DNA from: Heterodera schachtii
Taxonomy: Eukaryota; Nematoda; Chromadorea; Rhabditida; Heteroderidae
Length of the DNA: 64,000 nucleotides
Direction of reading: 5' to 3'
Assembly (NCBI GenBank): GCA_023374025.1
Contig: SIJG01000158.1
Coordinates: forward strand, 1 to 64,000
The notes below the pieces were generated by a model. The model ran no database searches and was not told the origin of the DNA. It was given only the letters and a program-made list of their open reading frames with translations. The position numbers and the translations under genes were made by a program. Each line of letters starts with the position of its first letter. The stretch's first letter is position 1. Shown here piece after piece: positions 33,542-45,541 of the stretch.

Positions 33542-35688
33542 TTATTTCACTATAACATCAATGGCCAAGGTGACTTTGTCCTCATTTTGGTTGTATAAGT
33601 CTTCGTTTGGATTCATCAGTTCCTTAATTATGATTTTGTAAATTTAATTGGCATTATTTTTTGAATTGTCACTCACCGCAAATGAAATAAAATTGGCATA
33701 TCCCCAACTGTTCGTTTCGCTGTTAAAAGTGTCTTCACTAGTAAATTCTCCTATCTTATAATCCCACACGCCGCTTTTTTGAGAAATAATTCGGAAAGTT
33801 GCCGAACATTTGCAATTCCAATTTTTGTCTTAAAGTAAATTAAAAATATTGTTGTTTATTAATAATAATTGAACCTTCTTTTGGAGAATCACACATGAGA
33901 TAAATGCCCAACCATTTCTCATTTTTGTCAGTGCTTCCATTTTTCTTTTTAATTTCTGCCCATATTTTCCATGGAAATCCTCCGATATGCACAGTTTCGC
34001 TTTTACGTTCACTCCAAACGGTTTCTCGTGCAAATTCCGATAGATTTTCAATTTGCAAAGCAAGTGTCCCTCTTTTGTTGCCCTTGGCTTTGTTCCAATC
34101 AAAAATTCGTCCATGGCTTGGGAATTTCAACGAGTACAGCCCGGGAATCACATGAAGATACCGATATGGATTAGACAGATATGGACGATACAGATTCGGA
34201 TGAGAATTAAACTGATAAACACCGATCACTTCTTCCTCTGTTAACACACCGGATGGAACTGAAAAATACCGCAGCGAAAAAAATTAATTAGATGCACAAA
34301 AAGTAACACAACGTTTAAAAATACTCGGTATAAGGAATGTTTTATGTAATTAATTAGTAATTTCAAGCTTTAAGCCGCAAATTTATGTCATCCCATAAGG
34401 AAATTTCAATTTGATTTTCTTATTTCAAAGAGTTTTACCGACGAATTCTGAAAACTGCTCCTCATGGATATTTGGAAAACGAATTTTGAACAGTGCCAAA
34501 CCAAGCACTGAACGACGATTTTCCGTGGAGTTTTTAGTGCCATTCTGACGACATTTTTCATCGGCCCAACGGATTGCCTTTAATTAAAAAATAATTAAAA
34601 ATGCAAATTCTATTTTAAATTGAAATTACAGCTTTCCAAATTTCAAATTCATCGCTGATCAATAAAAGATCGCTATCGAGAAGCACACACAACATTTCCT
34701 GATCAATTTTCAAAAAGTCATCTGATCCAAACAATTGAGCCGCATTTTGACAAATGTAACACAAACATTTGCAGGCAAAATCCTTAAAAAATGTATTAAT
34801 AAATTATACAAAAAGAAAGTATAAAAATAAATTTGTTTTTCTCACTTCCAAGTCAAAAAGACGAGCTTGGGCACAAGCAAAGAAAACATTGCGCAATTCA
34901 GAGATGGGAATTTGCAAAGATGCGTCGACCAAATCAGTGATATTGTACTTTTTAGCTAAATAGAAAATAATTATAAATTAAATTAAAAACAAATTCACCG
35001 GCGTAAAGCACAGCCATTGCATTGTCTCCGTTCAATTCGCTCAAATCCTCCGTGTAAATGAAGCTCAACATCACTTTGAAAGCTGCTGCTTCAACATCGA
35101 TGACCTCCACGGGACAATTAGCAGAGGCTAGTTGAATAAATAGGGTAATTAGCGGAGGCAATTGAAAATTAATTCATTTAATTAATAGAGTTCAGCATTT
35201 TGGAAAATTCCCGTACCTATATGTAAACATTTTTTCCGTGTAAGGATTTGACTTTTGAGGACCCGACTTACAGATACAGGAAAAATACTGGTTGCCGAAA
35301 TGAGCTGTATCTGTAGATGAATCCACAAAAAATTCCTTGATCCGGAAATAACCCGGCTTACACTAATCAATTAATTAGTTTTATTTAATATTTTAATATT
35401 TTTACCGAATTCCACTTTTTCATTTTTGGCGTCAAAACGGAACATTGCCTCAAATACGTCGGAAGCGTGCTTCAAAATCAATTTATGGGCTGGCAAAAGC
35501 TGAAGAGGATAAATATAAGTAAAAAACAATCAAATAGAAAAACTTAAACAAATCAACAAACTTATCCAAAGTTTTAATTAATAATAAATTAAATTTTTCA
35601 ATTTTCCCACTCGCCTCTTTTGCGTCTCCGTCGCCCACCAAAAAATAAACATCCGCGTCCTCACCCGTGCTCAACAAATGCTTAGCCA
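33542..35688 (-). CDS. BTB-BACK-MATH protein, open frame, first exon not found
   Basis: Nine minus-strand exons stay open and in phase: 35615-35688, 35406-35499, 34999-35127, 34846-34955, 34630-34782, 34439-34577, 33875-34258, 33677-33828, 33542-33622. BTB: KHLLSTGEDADVYFLVGDGD, LLPAHKLILKHASDVFEA, VIDVEAAAFKVMLSFIYTED. BACK: CLCYICQNAAQLF, IRWADEKCRQNG. One MATH domain: PWKIWAEIKKKNG, EKWLGIYLMCD, SCKC-type NCKCSATFRIISQKS, LAIDVIVK-stop. There is no in-frame ATG at the start; the ATG upstream runs into a stop, but TTCAG stands right before TGGCTAAG and entry there is in phase 1, just like exon 2 of the secreted genes. A missing upstream phase-1 exon is therefore likely; I find no signal exon nearby. 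Intron 1 has a GC donor (GAG|GCGAGT). Both BACK acceptors are normal AG, unlike all other copies. Confidence 0.65.
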
Positions 35689-35689
35689 C

Positions 35690-36555
35690 TGAATTTAGGC
35701 ATTTTGATCAATTGAGAATTCGTAAATATCTATAAAATAATTGGAACTTAAGTGAAAAAATGATCAATATTGGCAAAAAATAAAATATCACGGCATAAAG
35801 GACAAAATCACTAAATTTGGGGGGGGGGGGATTTCAAAAGCTAAAAAACTTAATTTGTTTATTTTTCAATAGATAAAAATTAATATAAAATCATTAAGGG
35901 TTAAAAAGGCTTACCCAGTTTGATGATTTTTGGTCCTTTTTATAGAATGCTTTCGTCCGTTTATTTTTATGGAAATTTTAAAATTGGAAATCGAACTCCG
36001 AGCACAAATCACCTGTTAATTTTACCCATCATCTTCCATCCTAACAAATAACTCAATAAAAAATAAAAAATATGCAAATGTGGCAAATTGTGTCTGAGAA
36101 TGTAAATAATTGTTTTTGCTGTGTCATTTTTTACCATTTTTTTTTCTTCGCTTTGCCAACGGTAAAAAAAAATTGACTCAAATCAATGCAAATGTAAACA
36201 ATATTGTTTTTAAATACATATAAACAAAATTGTTTTTCAACAAACTGGGAAAAGGTGTGTGCATTATACTGTATATACATACATATGTATGTTGAATAAA
36301 TTAATAATTTTAATAATAATTTGTGGATTAGAAAAAATCACAAAAATTGGTTTGATTTTATGGGTCTATAAATTTTATACATAAATAAAAACTGAAGAAG
36401 AAATAAGGGAATCATCGTAATCAAAGGTGATAATAGGGAAGCGATTTTTAGTTAAAAAAAACCTCGAATAGTTAAATAGCGAGAAAAAATGCAAAAAAGT
36501 GACAAAACTGCGACAGAACGTCCGAAATAGTGACATTTTGACCATTTTTAATCCG
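35690..36555. other. Intergenic spacer
   Basis: AT-rich DNA with a poly-G run at about 35820. It should include the promoter or first exon of the minus-strand BTB gene ending at 35688, but I cannot point to it. Confidence 0.45.
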
Positions 36556-36559
36556 ATTT

Positions 36560-37152
36560 GGCAATCGCATAGATCATCGGTCCCGAAAATTTTTTTATTA
36601 AATTTTTCTGAAAGTTCTTATAACACTTTTCTAGGGGTGTTTTGAGGCGCTGAGCACACTTCCGGTCTCCATTTCGACCTATTTGTAACACCAGACCCGA
36701 ATTTGAACATTTTAAAATATTTTTTTTATAATTTCAAAAATAATGAGAACGTGTTTCCAGGAATTTTTTTGGGTCGCTGATCATGAATACGACTTCTATT
36801 TCGCCTAATTCCGAATCCCGATCTCAAATTCCAACAAAATTCGAAAATTCAAGTTCTTTCAAATTTCACTTTTTTGTTCAACCTTTGTTTACACACACAG
36901 AAAGGAACTGAAAGTCATCACCGATACTCATTAGTGCTATAATAAAATCGTTTAAACCATTTTTAGATTAAAATCAAAATCGAAAAATTCTAATTTTCGA
37001 CTCTGTTCGAATTCGGGTCTGATGTTACAAATAGGTCGAAATGGAAGCCGGATTCGTGCTCAGCGCCTCAAAACACCCCTAGAAAAGTGTTATAAGAACT
37101 TTCAGAAAATTTAATGAAAAAATTTTCGGGACCAATGATCTAGGCGATTGCC
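36560..37152. repeat. Foldback element with long terminal inverted repeats
   Basis: About 130 bp at the left (GGCAATCGCATAGATCATCG to the GACCTATTTG block, 36560-36690) return inverted at 37023-37152 with few mismatches, around a centre of roughly 330 bp without coding capacity. This is a typical non-autonomous DNA-element structure. I could not define a target duplication. Confidence 0.75.
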
Positions 37153-38380
37153 TCAGATTTTCAAAGAAAATGGCAATTAAATAAGAATGGCTTTTTTTTT
37201 AATTTTTCAAATTTTTTGGCTGAAAATCAGTTGTTATCCAAATTCACAAGTAAATTTTAAAAAATTTCATGGCGACGCCTATCGGCACATTGGACATCCT
37301 TCGTTTCGAGCTTTATCTTTGAGTTCTAATTGTATGCCGAGCTTCGCCCGTCCCTCATGCTGTTGGTGAACATCATCGAAAAAATTTGAATGTTTTATGC
37401 GAGTTGTTAATAAATTTCCAAAAGTAAAAATAATTTTTTTAATTCTATATAAAATATTTAAAATTCTTTTGTTTTAAAGATAAATCCCAAAATCATTCTA
37501 GTACTTAATGGTACTTTTTGATGTAAAATCTGCTTATTGTTTTTTACCTAACCAACTTCTTATGGCACCTTATTAGTATTGTTAGTTTTAGGTAAATTTT
37601 TTTTTTGCCGCATAAATGAATGACTAAAAGAATGTACAAGGTCATCATATTCGAGCCATGATTTTCACAAATTCACAGCCCATCACTATGAGTGCTTTCT
37701 AATTTTGGCTGCCTAGTTTCTTTAGTTTAAAATATTTGTTTGATGTCGATTACCAAAGTTGAAAATTGATATGTGCATATTTTGTGAATGGTATCCGGAT
37801 CAGATTAATCCATCAATTCATTTTTTGATTCCGATCATGATTTCAAAATAATTAAATTAAATCCGAGTTCTTTCGAAGAAAAGTTAGCAAGAGTTGAAGT
37901 GCTCCAATAACGAATCGACACTCACAGAGGGGAAAACTTTCGCTCGTGTACTGGAAATTTCCAATTTAATAGAACGATTAATTTTAAAGCATTTTACATT
38001 ATTAAAAATTAGGTCATCATTTTGCTCAATTTAAAAAATAGACAAAGAATTTTTATTTGTGAGAAAAAGAAACTTTCATTCCTTATCTTTTCCTTTTTTT
38101 AGGTCATAATTTTTCGTAAATTACAATTTATTTATAACTCACCTCCTCATATATATAAAAATAGAAAATTCAGCAGATGAATCAGTTATTTTAAAATCAT
38201 CTCTTTTAATAATAATTCATTTTTTTCTATCAGGGCAAAATTTAAAAATATTTCCTTTGAATTTTTGATATATAATTTGGTGAAAAGGAAATCATTTTAC
38301 TAAATTAGTATATTTTCAAATATTTACATGAAAAATTAAGAAAATATTTTTCTATAAAATTTCTAATTTAACACTTTTAA
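37153..38380. other. Upstream region of the 14-3-3 gene
   Basis: AT-rich, no exon supported. The last few hundred bases before 38381 should hold the promoter of the 14-3-3-like gene. A TATATATAA string lies at about 38150-38160, too far away to be called a promoter. Confidence 0.4.
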
Positions 38381-40451
38381 ATGGAAGAATTATCCAAAGA
38401 TGAATTAACTTTCAGTGAGCCATTTCTGTGTGCTTACAAATTTGTGTTATTAGCCGACTTCAAAAAGGCTACTGACCAAGTGAAATGTGTAAGTAAATGT
38501 TAATTAATTAAATTGAAAAAATAATAATTTGTTAAATTTTCAGGCGTTGGAAAATAATGCAACAAACAAACTTAAGGAAATTAACTTTTGCACAGAGTGC
38601 TTTAAAAATGCGGCAAATGAAATCAGAAACAAAATTAGGCAAATCCATGAAATAAGTGACTTTGAAATCAATGGATCGGATGGTGACCAGCAGGTTTTGC
38701 CAAATGAATTTTATAAAATTTTGCCAAATAAATTTCGAAAATTTCTTAAATAACTCCGGTAATCCCGGTTCATTTGCCCATGAATTGGATCGGACCGAGA
38801 GCGGGATTTGAAAAGAGACCACTATAATTATAGAGTGCTGGAATTTATTGTTTTAGATGTTAGTTTTTCAGAGAAATGCATAAAAAACATCTTTTTAAAT
38901 GCGGAAATGTTCGATTTAACACAAATATTGATAAATATAAAAAAATCTTTAAAAATAATTTTTCTAAATTTTTGTTAAATTTTTACATTTTCGAAAAAAA
39001 TTCTGAAAATTGATTAAATAAAAAAAAGCACCAATTTAAGGCATGGTCTTTGTGTCTGAAAAAATATCGCGAGGATTTAGAAGAGCTTTGCAAATCCGGC
39101 ATCGTAAGAAAATTAAATTAAAAATTAAAAATAATTCGTAAATTTTTCTAATTTATACAAAACAAATCAAACCAATTTAGCTGCTTTTTCAACAATTAAT
39201 TGGCAAAACAGAAGCCAATTCCGGCAAAATTATTTACCAATTCACAATTGCTGATCTTTTCCGTTATAAGTGCGAGAGCATATGCCGTGAGAAATGTGAG
39301 TTGATGGGACCAAAGTGATCAGTGATCGATCACTAGGCGCAGAAATAACATTTTGAAAAAATAATTTCAAAAACTTAGCATTTTCCAATTGATTTACCTA
39401 TAGAAATTACATTTAAAAAAAGTTGGATTTTGGGTCTATTCTTTTTACAAATTCATTAAAGTGTTTTAAGAAGAGTGGAATTGATGCATTGAAAGTCAAA
39501 CACTTAATTTTGAAAATATTATAAAAATTACTTGAATTTTTTGAAATTTTTTTTTTAAATTAGTGCTTTTTTGTCATTACAAATTAAGTCTCAAAAAAAT
39601 GCAATGGGTTAGGTATGCGTTTTTTAAAAAACTCTAAGAATTTTTCTATTTTAGAGGGTTGAAGCAAAATCGTCTTAACTTGTACAGTCTTGAACCGGTT
39701 AAAAACCGGACTAAACGCTTTTTCTGTTTTTGTCGCTAATAAGTCCTATAAAATATGATTTTTTGAATATTGAAGAATATGATCCATATTTTCTTATAGA
39801 TATGTTATCAGCTTTATCTGCGTATGAAGGTGCATATGAAGCTGCAAAAAAATTGAGTGGAGAAGACATTACGCGCATTCGTGGTGGCCTAAACTTTGCT
39901 TTGTTCTTAGCGGAAGTCCAAAAAAATAAGGACAAAGCATTGGAAATAACAGAAGAGGTAAAGTTTAATAAAAAAAGAGATCTATTTATACAAATTATCA
40001 CTTTTTAGTTTGAAATATTTTCATTTTTGGGTTTTATGTTTTTCTATAAAACTTGCCAAATGGTAGTAAGAAAATTGGTAAAAATGAAAAGTAATTAAAT
40101 ATTAATCGCATTGCAAATTTGATAATTTCTTTTAAAATCTAACCTTTAAAAATCCAATTTTTTTATTTCAATTTTTTAAATTCGTACAAAATACTTGCTA
40201 ATATAATTAAAAGATTATTTGAAAAATTATTAATTAAATTTATTAGTTTGTATTAATAATATCGATATTTGCTTCTCATAACAATAATAACTATAAATTT
40301 TCCTTTTTAGGTGCGTTCCGCAGCAAATTCTGCTTTGGAAAGTGAAAAAGGAACAGCCAAATTAGGAGAGGGTGCGTTAAATGACATTCATGAATTTCTC
40401 CAATTTATGGAAGAAAATGAAAATTTTTGGAGAAAATGCAATGAAAATTAA
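38381..40451 (+). CDS. Divergent 14-3-3 family protein (244 aa)
   Basis: Six exons join in phase: 38381-38488, 38544-38693, 39041-39103, 39181-39295, 39800-39957, 40311-40451 (735 nt). The length of 244 aa is that of normal 14-3-3 proteins. Recognisable blocks in order: LCAYKFV (like LSVAYKNVV), KKYREDLEELC (like REYREKIETEL), DLFRYKCE (like DYYRYLAE, keeping the Arg-Tyr pair of the phosphopeptide pocket), SAYEGAYEAAKKL, IRGGLNFALFLAEV (like IRLGLALNFSVF, keeping Asn), and LQFMEENENFW near the end (like LLRDNLTLW). The first pocket Lys is kept in AYK; the Arg seven residues on is not. Family members are dimeric adaptors that bind phosphoserine/threonine motifs in the cytosol. Such strong divergence suggests a specialised paralogue. 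No frameshift, all splice sites GT-AG. Confidence 0.85.
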
Positions 40452-40544
40452 TGGAAATGAACATTTGGGATTGTTTTTTTTGTTAATGTTCATGTTACGG
40501 AATAAATTTTGTTGTGTTTTAAATTTTTTAAAATTTTTTCTTCG

Positions 40545-40735
40545 TGAGATCGTACAAAAAATACGAAAAAAAAATAAAACGAAAATCCACATCTTTTAAT
40601 AAAAACAAAATTTTTAAAATCGTAAATATATAAATAAAAGTACATAACTAAAAAAGTGTATTTGGAAAAAGAGACAAAAAATGGAGACATTCTTTTAGGG
40701 GAGGGCACAAACAAATAAATTACGGCAAAATGTTG
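40545..40735. repeat. 3' flank of 14-3-3 shared with BTB gene flanks
   Basis: Matches 24085-24270 and 44145-44330 with the same strand sense (core GAGACATTCTTTTAGGGGAG). It directly follows the 14-3-3-like gene and may contain part of its 3' UTR. Confidence 0.65.
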
Positions 40736-41302
40736 ATATAAAAGAGGCTAAAATCAGAAAAGAATTTGATTGGTTCAATTAATTATTTTATTTTTTCTAA
40801 TAAAATGAATTGAAAATTTAAATGGATACCGGCGGATTATTTTTAACCCGGGGATAATTAGAGACTGAGGGATTAATGGAGAGAGATTGGGAAATAATTA
40901 GAGAAAATACAGTACCCCCTAAAATCGACCCAAAATTGAAATTAAAAAATAGACAACAAATGATACAATAAGAAATGAATTATTTAAATATATGAAAAAA
41001 TAAAGGAGTTATGAATTTTTAAAAACGAAAAAATTTTCGGGGGACAAAACATAAAAAATGCAAATAAAATCACTTGTCATATTTTCCGTTTGAAAACAAT
41101 CACGGCGCCTATCAACGCCGCCGGGCCCCAATAATTCCTATTTTTCTTAAAAAATTATGTCAAGAATCGCAAAAGGACCGCAGCGCAATTATTTCTCTGA
41201 TTAATTTTATTGGTCCGACAAATGTATGACCAAGTATTGAATTATTTGGTATTGAATAAGAATCGCTATTTCTAACGAAATTTATTTATTTTTTAATGAT
41301 TT
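40736..41302. other. Gap between convergent genes
   Basis: Lies between the 3' ends of the 14-3-3 gene and the minus-strand BTB gene. At 40845-40915 there is a GGGATAATTAGAGACTGAGG block with a TTAGAGAAAATACAGT end, a repeat also seen at 10.6 and 53.65 kb. At 41104 there is a CGGCGCCTATCAACGCCGCC motif of another dispersed repeat. Confidence 0.5.
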
Positions 41303-44082
41303 TTATTTCTCGATCCATACTGACCGGCGTAACAAATGATCATTAAATTCGAAAACACGAATTACATCATCAGGAACTTCGTCTTTCAAAGTAAAATCAA
41401 TGGCCAATGTCACTTTGTCCTCATTTGGATTGTAAAAATCATTGCTCGGGTCCATCAATTGCTTAATTGTTGTCATTTAAATTTAATTGGCCATTATTTA
41501 TTTGAATTGGCACTCACCGCAAAGGAAGCGAAATTAGAGAAACCCCAGCTGTTCTCGATGTTGCAAAAAGTGTGTTTATCATGTGAAAGTGTTCTGATCT
41601 TATAGTCTCCCACGCCGCTCTTTTGCGATACAATTCGAAAAGTCGGCGAACATTTGCACTCCCAACTTTTGTCTTACACAATTAGTGGCAATTAATGGTA
41701 ATTATTATTAATTAGCATGTACACAGTGTCGCCTTTACGTTCACTTCCAATGATTTCTCGCACAAATTCCGACAAATTTTCAATGTCCATCCAAAGTGTC
41801 CACTTCAATTTGTTTTGATCCCAAAAAAATTTCTCCATTTTTTCATCTTTCACTGTGACATCAATGGCCAATGTCACTTTGTCCTCTTCTCTGTTGTAAA
41901 AACCATTGCTTTGGTCCATCAATCCCTTAATTGACCATAATTTTGTTAATTAAGGAATATCTACAATTAACACTCACTGCGAATGAAATAAAATTAGAGA
42001 ATCCCCAATTATTTGAGTTGAATTCGAAGCTCCAACTATTTGGTTTATTGTAAAAAATAAGGTCACAAAGTTTCCCAATCATATTATTCGCCCAAATTTT
42101 TTGTGAAATGATTCGAAATGTTGCCGAACATTTGCAGCGCCAATTTTCTAAAAGTAAACCAATTATTTTTATCAATTAGGATTAATTAGCATTTAATTAC
42201 ACCTTCCTTTGGAGCATCGCACAGCAGATAAATGCCCAACCATTTCTCATTGCCAGTGCCTTCATCTGTTGTATCTGTTGTTATTTGTGCCACAATTTTC
42301 CATGGCAGTCGCTTTATATGCACAGTTTCGCTGAATCGGCGACTCCCGACTTTTTCTCCTCCAAATTCTGACACTTTTTTAATGTCCAACAAAAGTGTTC
42401 CATCACTCCAAATTCGTTCCTCTCTCGGAAATTGGCTAATATTCGGTTGGAAATTGTTTTGTTGAATGCCGATCACTTCTTGAGTTGTTAATACGCCGGA
42501 CGAAACTGTAAAAATCTGAATTAAGCTGAATAATTTTGTCAATTTTTGGAAAAGCATAGAATTTGTTTTTTAAATTGGAAAATTTTTTTTGATTTTATCT
42601 CCCTAAACTTTTACCAATATCCTTCGCAAATTCCTCGCTTGACAAAAGCGGAAAGCGAATTTTAACAGTGCCGGGCCAAGCATAGCACGACGATTCTCTG
42701 CTGAACATTCAATTCCATTCTCACGGCACTTCGAATCGACCCAACGGAATGCCAAAAAATAAAATAAAATTTTAATGGCGAATAATTAAATGAATTAATT
42801 TCTCATTTGTAGATGAAATTACTGCTTTCCAAATTGTAATTTCTTCATGGATTTGCAATTCATCACGTCCAAAAATTTCGCACAACGTTTTTTGGTCAAT
42901 TTGCAAAAATTCCTCCGATTTGATCAAAGTGTCGGCATTTTTATCAATGTAAGACAAACAACAATTGGCAAAATCCTTAAATTAAAAATACATATTTAAA
43001 ATTGCATTTGAATTCGTTTAAATTTCACCTCCAAGTCGAAAAGGCAAGCATAGGCATAAGCAACGAAAACATTGCGCAATTCGGAGATGGGAATTTGCAA
43101 AGATGGATCAACCAGGCCAGGGATATTGTACTTTTTGGCTAATGAAAAATATACTCATTAAATTTAAGTTCAATTATTTAAATTACATATATTTATTTAA
43201 TTTTTAAAAATAAATCCACCGGCGCAAAGCACTGCCATTGCATTGTCTCCGTTCAATCCGCTTAAATCATCCGTGTAAATGAAGCTCAACATCACTTTGA
43301 ACGCTGCTGCTTCAACGTCGGGGACCTCCACCACAGCAGGGTAATTAGTGGAGGCTAATTAAATTTAATTTATAGTAGTAGTTTTTGATAATTATTTAGA
43401 GCATTAGCAGAGACTAATTGAAAATTTATTAATGTGGTTAGCAGAGACTATGAAAATAAATTTGGTTAATTAGCAAGACTAATTTAATCAATTAACATAA
43501 AAAAATAATCATTTATTTTATTCGTTTTTTTACCATTTTCTCCTTGTTCTTTCTTGGCGTCAAAACGGAACATTGCCTCAAATACATCGGAAGCCAACTT
43601 CAATATGAGTTTATGGGCTGAGAGAAGCTTAAAAAGATAGATGTAAAAAAATAAGAAATAATTTAAATGATAAATAATTAATTTATATTCAAAATTATTA
43701 TATCTATAAAACAAATTTTATCAAAATAGGCGCCAAAAATGGCGAAATTGGCAGAAAAATATGTGCCTAGGCATTAAGAATCAATAAAAAGTCCAAAATA
43801 GGCAAAAATAGACGCATTACAAAAGACCATAAAGTCTCAAATCAAGCTAAAAACTTTTTTTTTGTGCTTATCTCAACATTACATGGACGTAAAATTTTTG
43901 AGGCATTTGCCTAAAATTCCATCCCAAGAGTCGGGAAAATTACAATTAAATAAATGATTTATTATAATTTTTATTTTTAAATTCGCCTCTTTTGCGTCTC
44001 CTTCGCCAACCAAAAACTGAACATCCGCGTACTCTCCCGTGCTCAGCATCAATTTTAGACCAGCAATCGCCGTTTTGGACAT
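41303..44082 (-). pseudogene. BTB-BACK-MATH gene, twin of 21673-24013, frameshift and MATH deletion
   Basis: Minus-strand exons: 43987-44082, 43534-43627, 43220-43354, 43029-43138, 42823-42975, 42615-42752, 42203-42505, 41978-42147, 41692-41925, 41518-41672, 41303-41461. Start MSKTAIAGLKLMLSTGEYAD, no signal peptide. BTB is fully open here (LLSAHKLILKLASDVFEAMF). BACK exon 6 is 138 nt rather than 139: a base is lost at about 42660 in the text before KIRF. MATH1 is open. In MATH2 the exon at 41692-41925 is cut after GDTVYM and runs to a stop, so the PWKI-EKWLGF core and its donor are deleted, although the middle and last exons persist. Intron 1 GC donor GAG|GCGAAT; exon 6 acceptor TTTTTTG. Exons 1-6 and flanks are near-identical to the twin; MATH exons differ much more. 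Confidence 0.72.
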
Positions 44083-44089
44083 GATAATG

Positions 44090-45090
44090 AATTAATATGT
44101 TTGCTAAAATTAGGATACATAATATGATGGTAATTATGTCATCTTATAGTTTCCTCGTGAGATAATACAAAACAAAACGAATTTTAATAAAAATTAAATT
44201 TTAAAAAATGGTAAATATACAAAAAAAAGTATACATAACTAAAAAAAGTGTTTTTGGAAAAAGAGACAAAAATGGAGACATTCTTTTAGGGGAGGGCAAA
44301 ACAAATAAATTACGGAAAATGATGACCTTTCCAAAAAATCCGACCAAAAAAGGGGGACCCAAACTAAGACAAAATTATGTACGTTAGTACCAAAAAATAT
44401 ATAAATATTGCTAAGTTTAGAATGCGATTAGGTATGTACTAAATGATTCATGAATTTTATAGGGACCAAATTTAAAATTAATTAAAAATAAAAACTAAAA
44501 AATAATTATTTTTTGTCAAATAAAGCTAATGTAAAACTTCGCGCGTTTAATTACACTGATTTCCCACCTTTTTTTCCTTAATCATAAGTATTAAAAATTT
44601 GTTTATTATATCAAATTAAACATAATTTATTCAACATATGTATCAGGTACGGGCCAAATCGGAAAATAAAATCGAGACGCGAAACGGGAATTTTGAAAGT
44701 AAAAAATGAATTCCAAAAAACTTTCGCATTTTTTGCTTTCGAATATTTCGCGTTTTGCATTTTATTTTTCGATTTAATTTTACTTTATTTAATAAAAATT
44801 TGGTAAAAAAATTTGTTAATTTTTTGCTTTTTCTCCCACGAAAATGCCATTGTTTATTTGCTGGTTGAAAAACAATAGTTGTTTACATTTGCATTGATTT
44901 GGATCAACTTTTTTGCCCCGGGGGCAAAGGGATGCAAAAAAATGGGGAAAAATAGGGAAAAGCACAACAAAACAAAACATTACTTTTCATTCGGTTGACA
45001 CCAAAATTAGCACATTTGGCTACATATTTTTGTTTTGTTTGAGCATTGGACGACAGATCGTGCCAAAAAAAATGAGAGATGACTAATAAA
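44090..45090. other. Upstream DNA of the BTB twin
   Basis: 44090-44350 duplicates the flank of the other twin. The rest is AT-rich with no exon I can support. Confidence 0.5.
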
Positions 45091-45450
45091 TTAGAGATTG
45101 CATCGGTCGGTTTCGGTTAAAAAACCGAAACCGAAAAAATCAAAGAAAAATTTTCGGGTTTGAAAAATTTCCCCAGCGGTGCATATCGGCACAACCGGAA
45201 CCTAAAAATATCCTTAAATTTCTTCAAAAATCGGCTCAAAATTGCAAAAACTTGGTCATTTTTGGACAAAATGTGTTAACAAATCGCTTAAAAAAGTCGG
45301 TCGGTTGTTTCGGTTTTTTGATTAATTCGGTCGGTCGGTTCCGGTTAAAAACCGAAAAAAACGAAACCGAAAAACTCAAAAATTTCTCGGTCGGGTTTTT
45401 TCTGGAAAAAAACCGAAAACCGTAAAAAACCGACCGATCCGATCTCTAAT
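45091..45450. repeat. Foldback element with CGGTCGGTT inverted repeats
   Basis: Begins TTAGAGATTGCATCGGTCGG and ends with the inverted form ACCGATCCGATCTCTAAT. Inside, CGGTTTCGGTT and its complement alternate on both strands. About 360 bp, no coding sequence. A non-autonomous DNA element is likely. Confidence 0.7.
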
Positions 45451-45541
45451 AGAGACCCTAGGCTCCTCTTTTAAAACAAAATTTTAACTTGGGAACTGTG
45501 ATGACGAGTTCAAATAATAATTTCATATTTTTTTATTTTGG

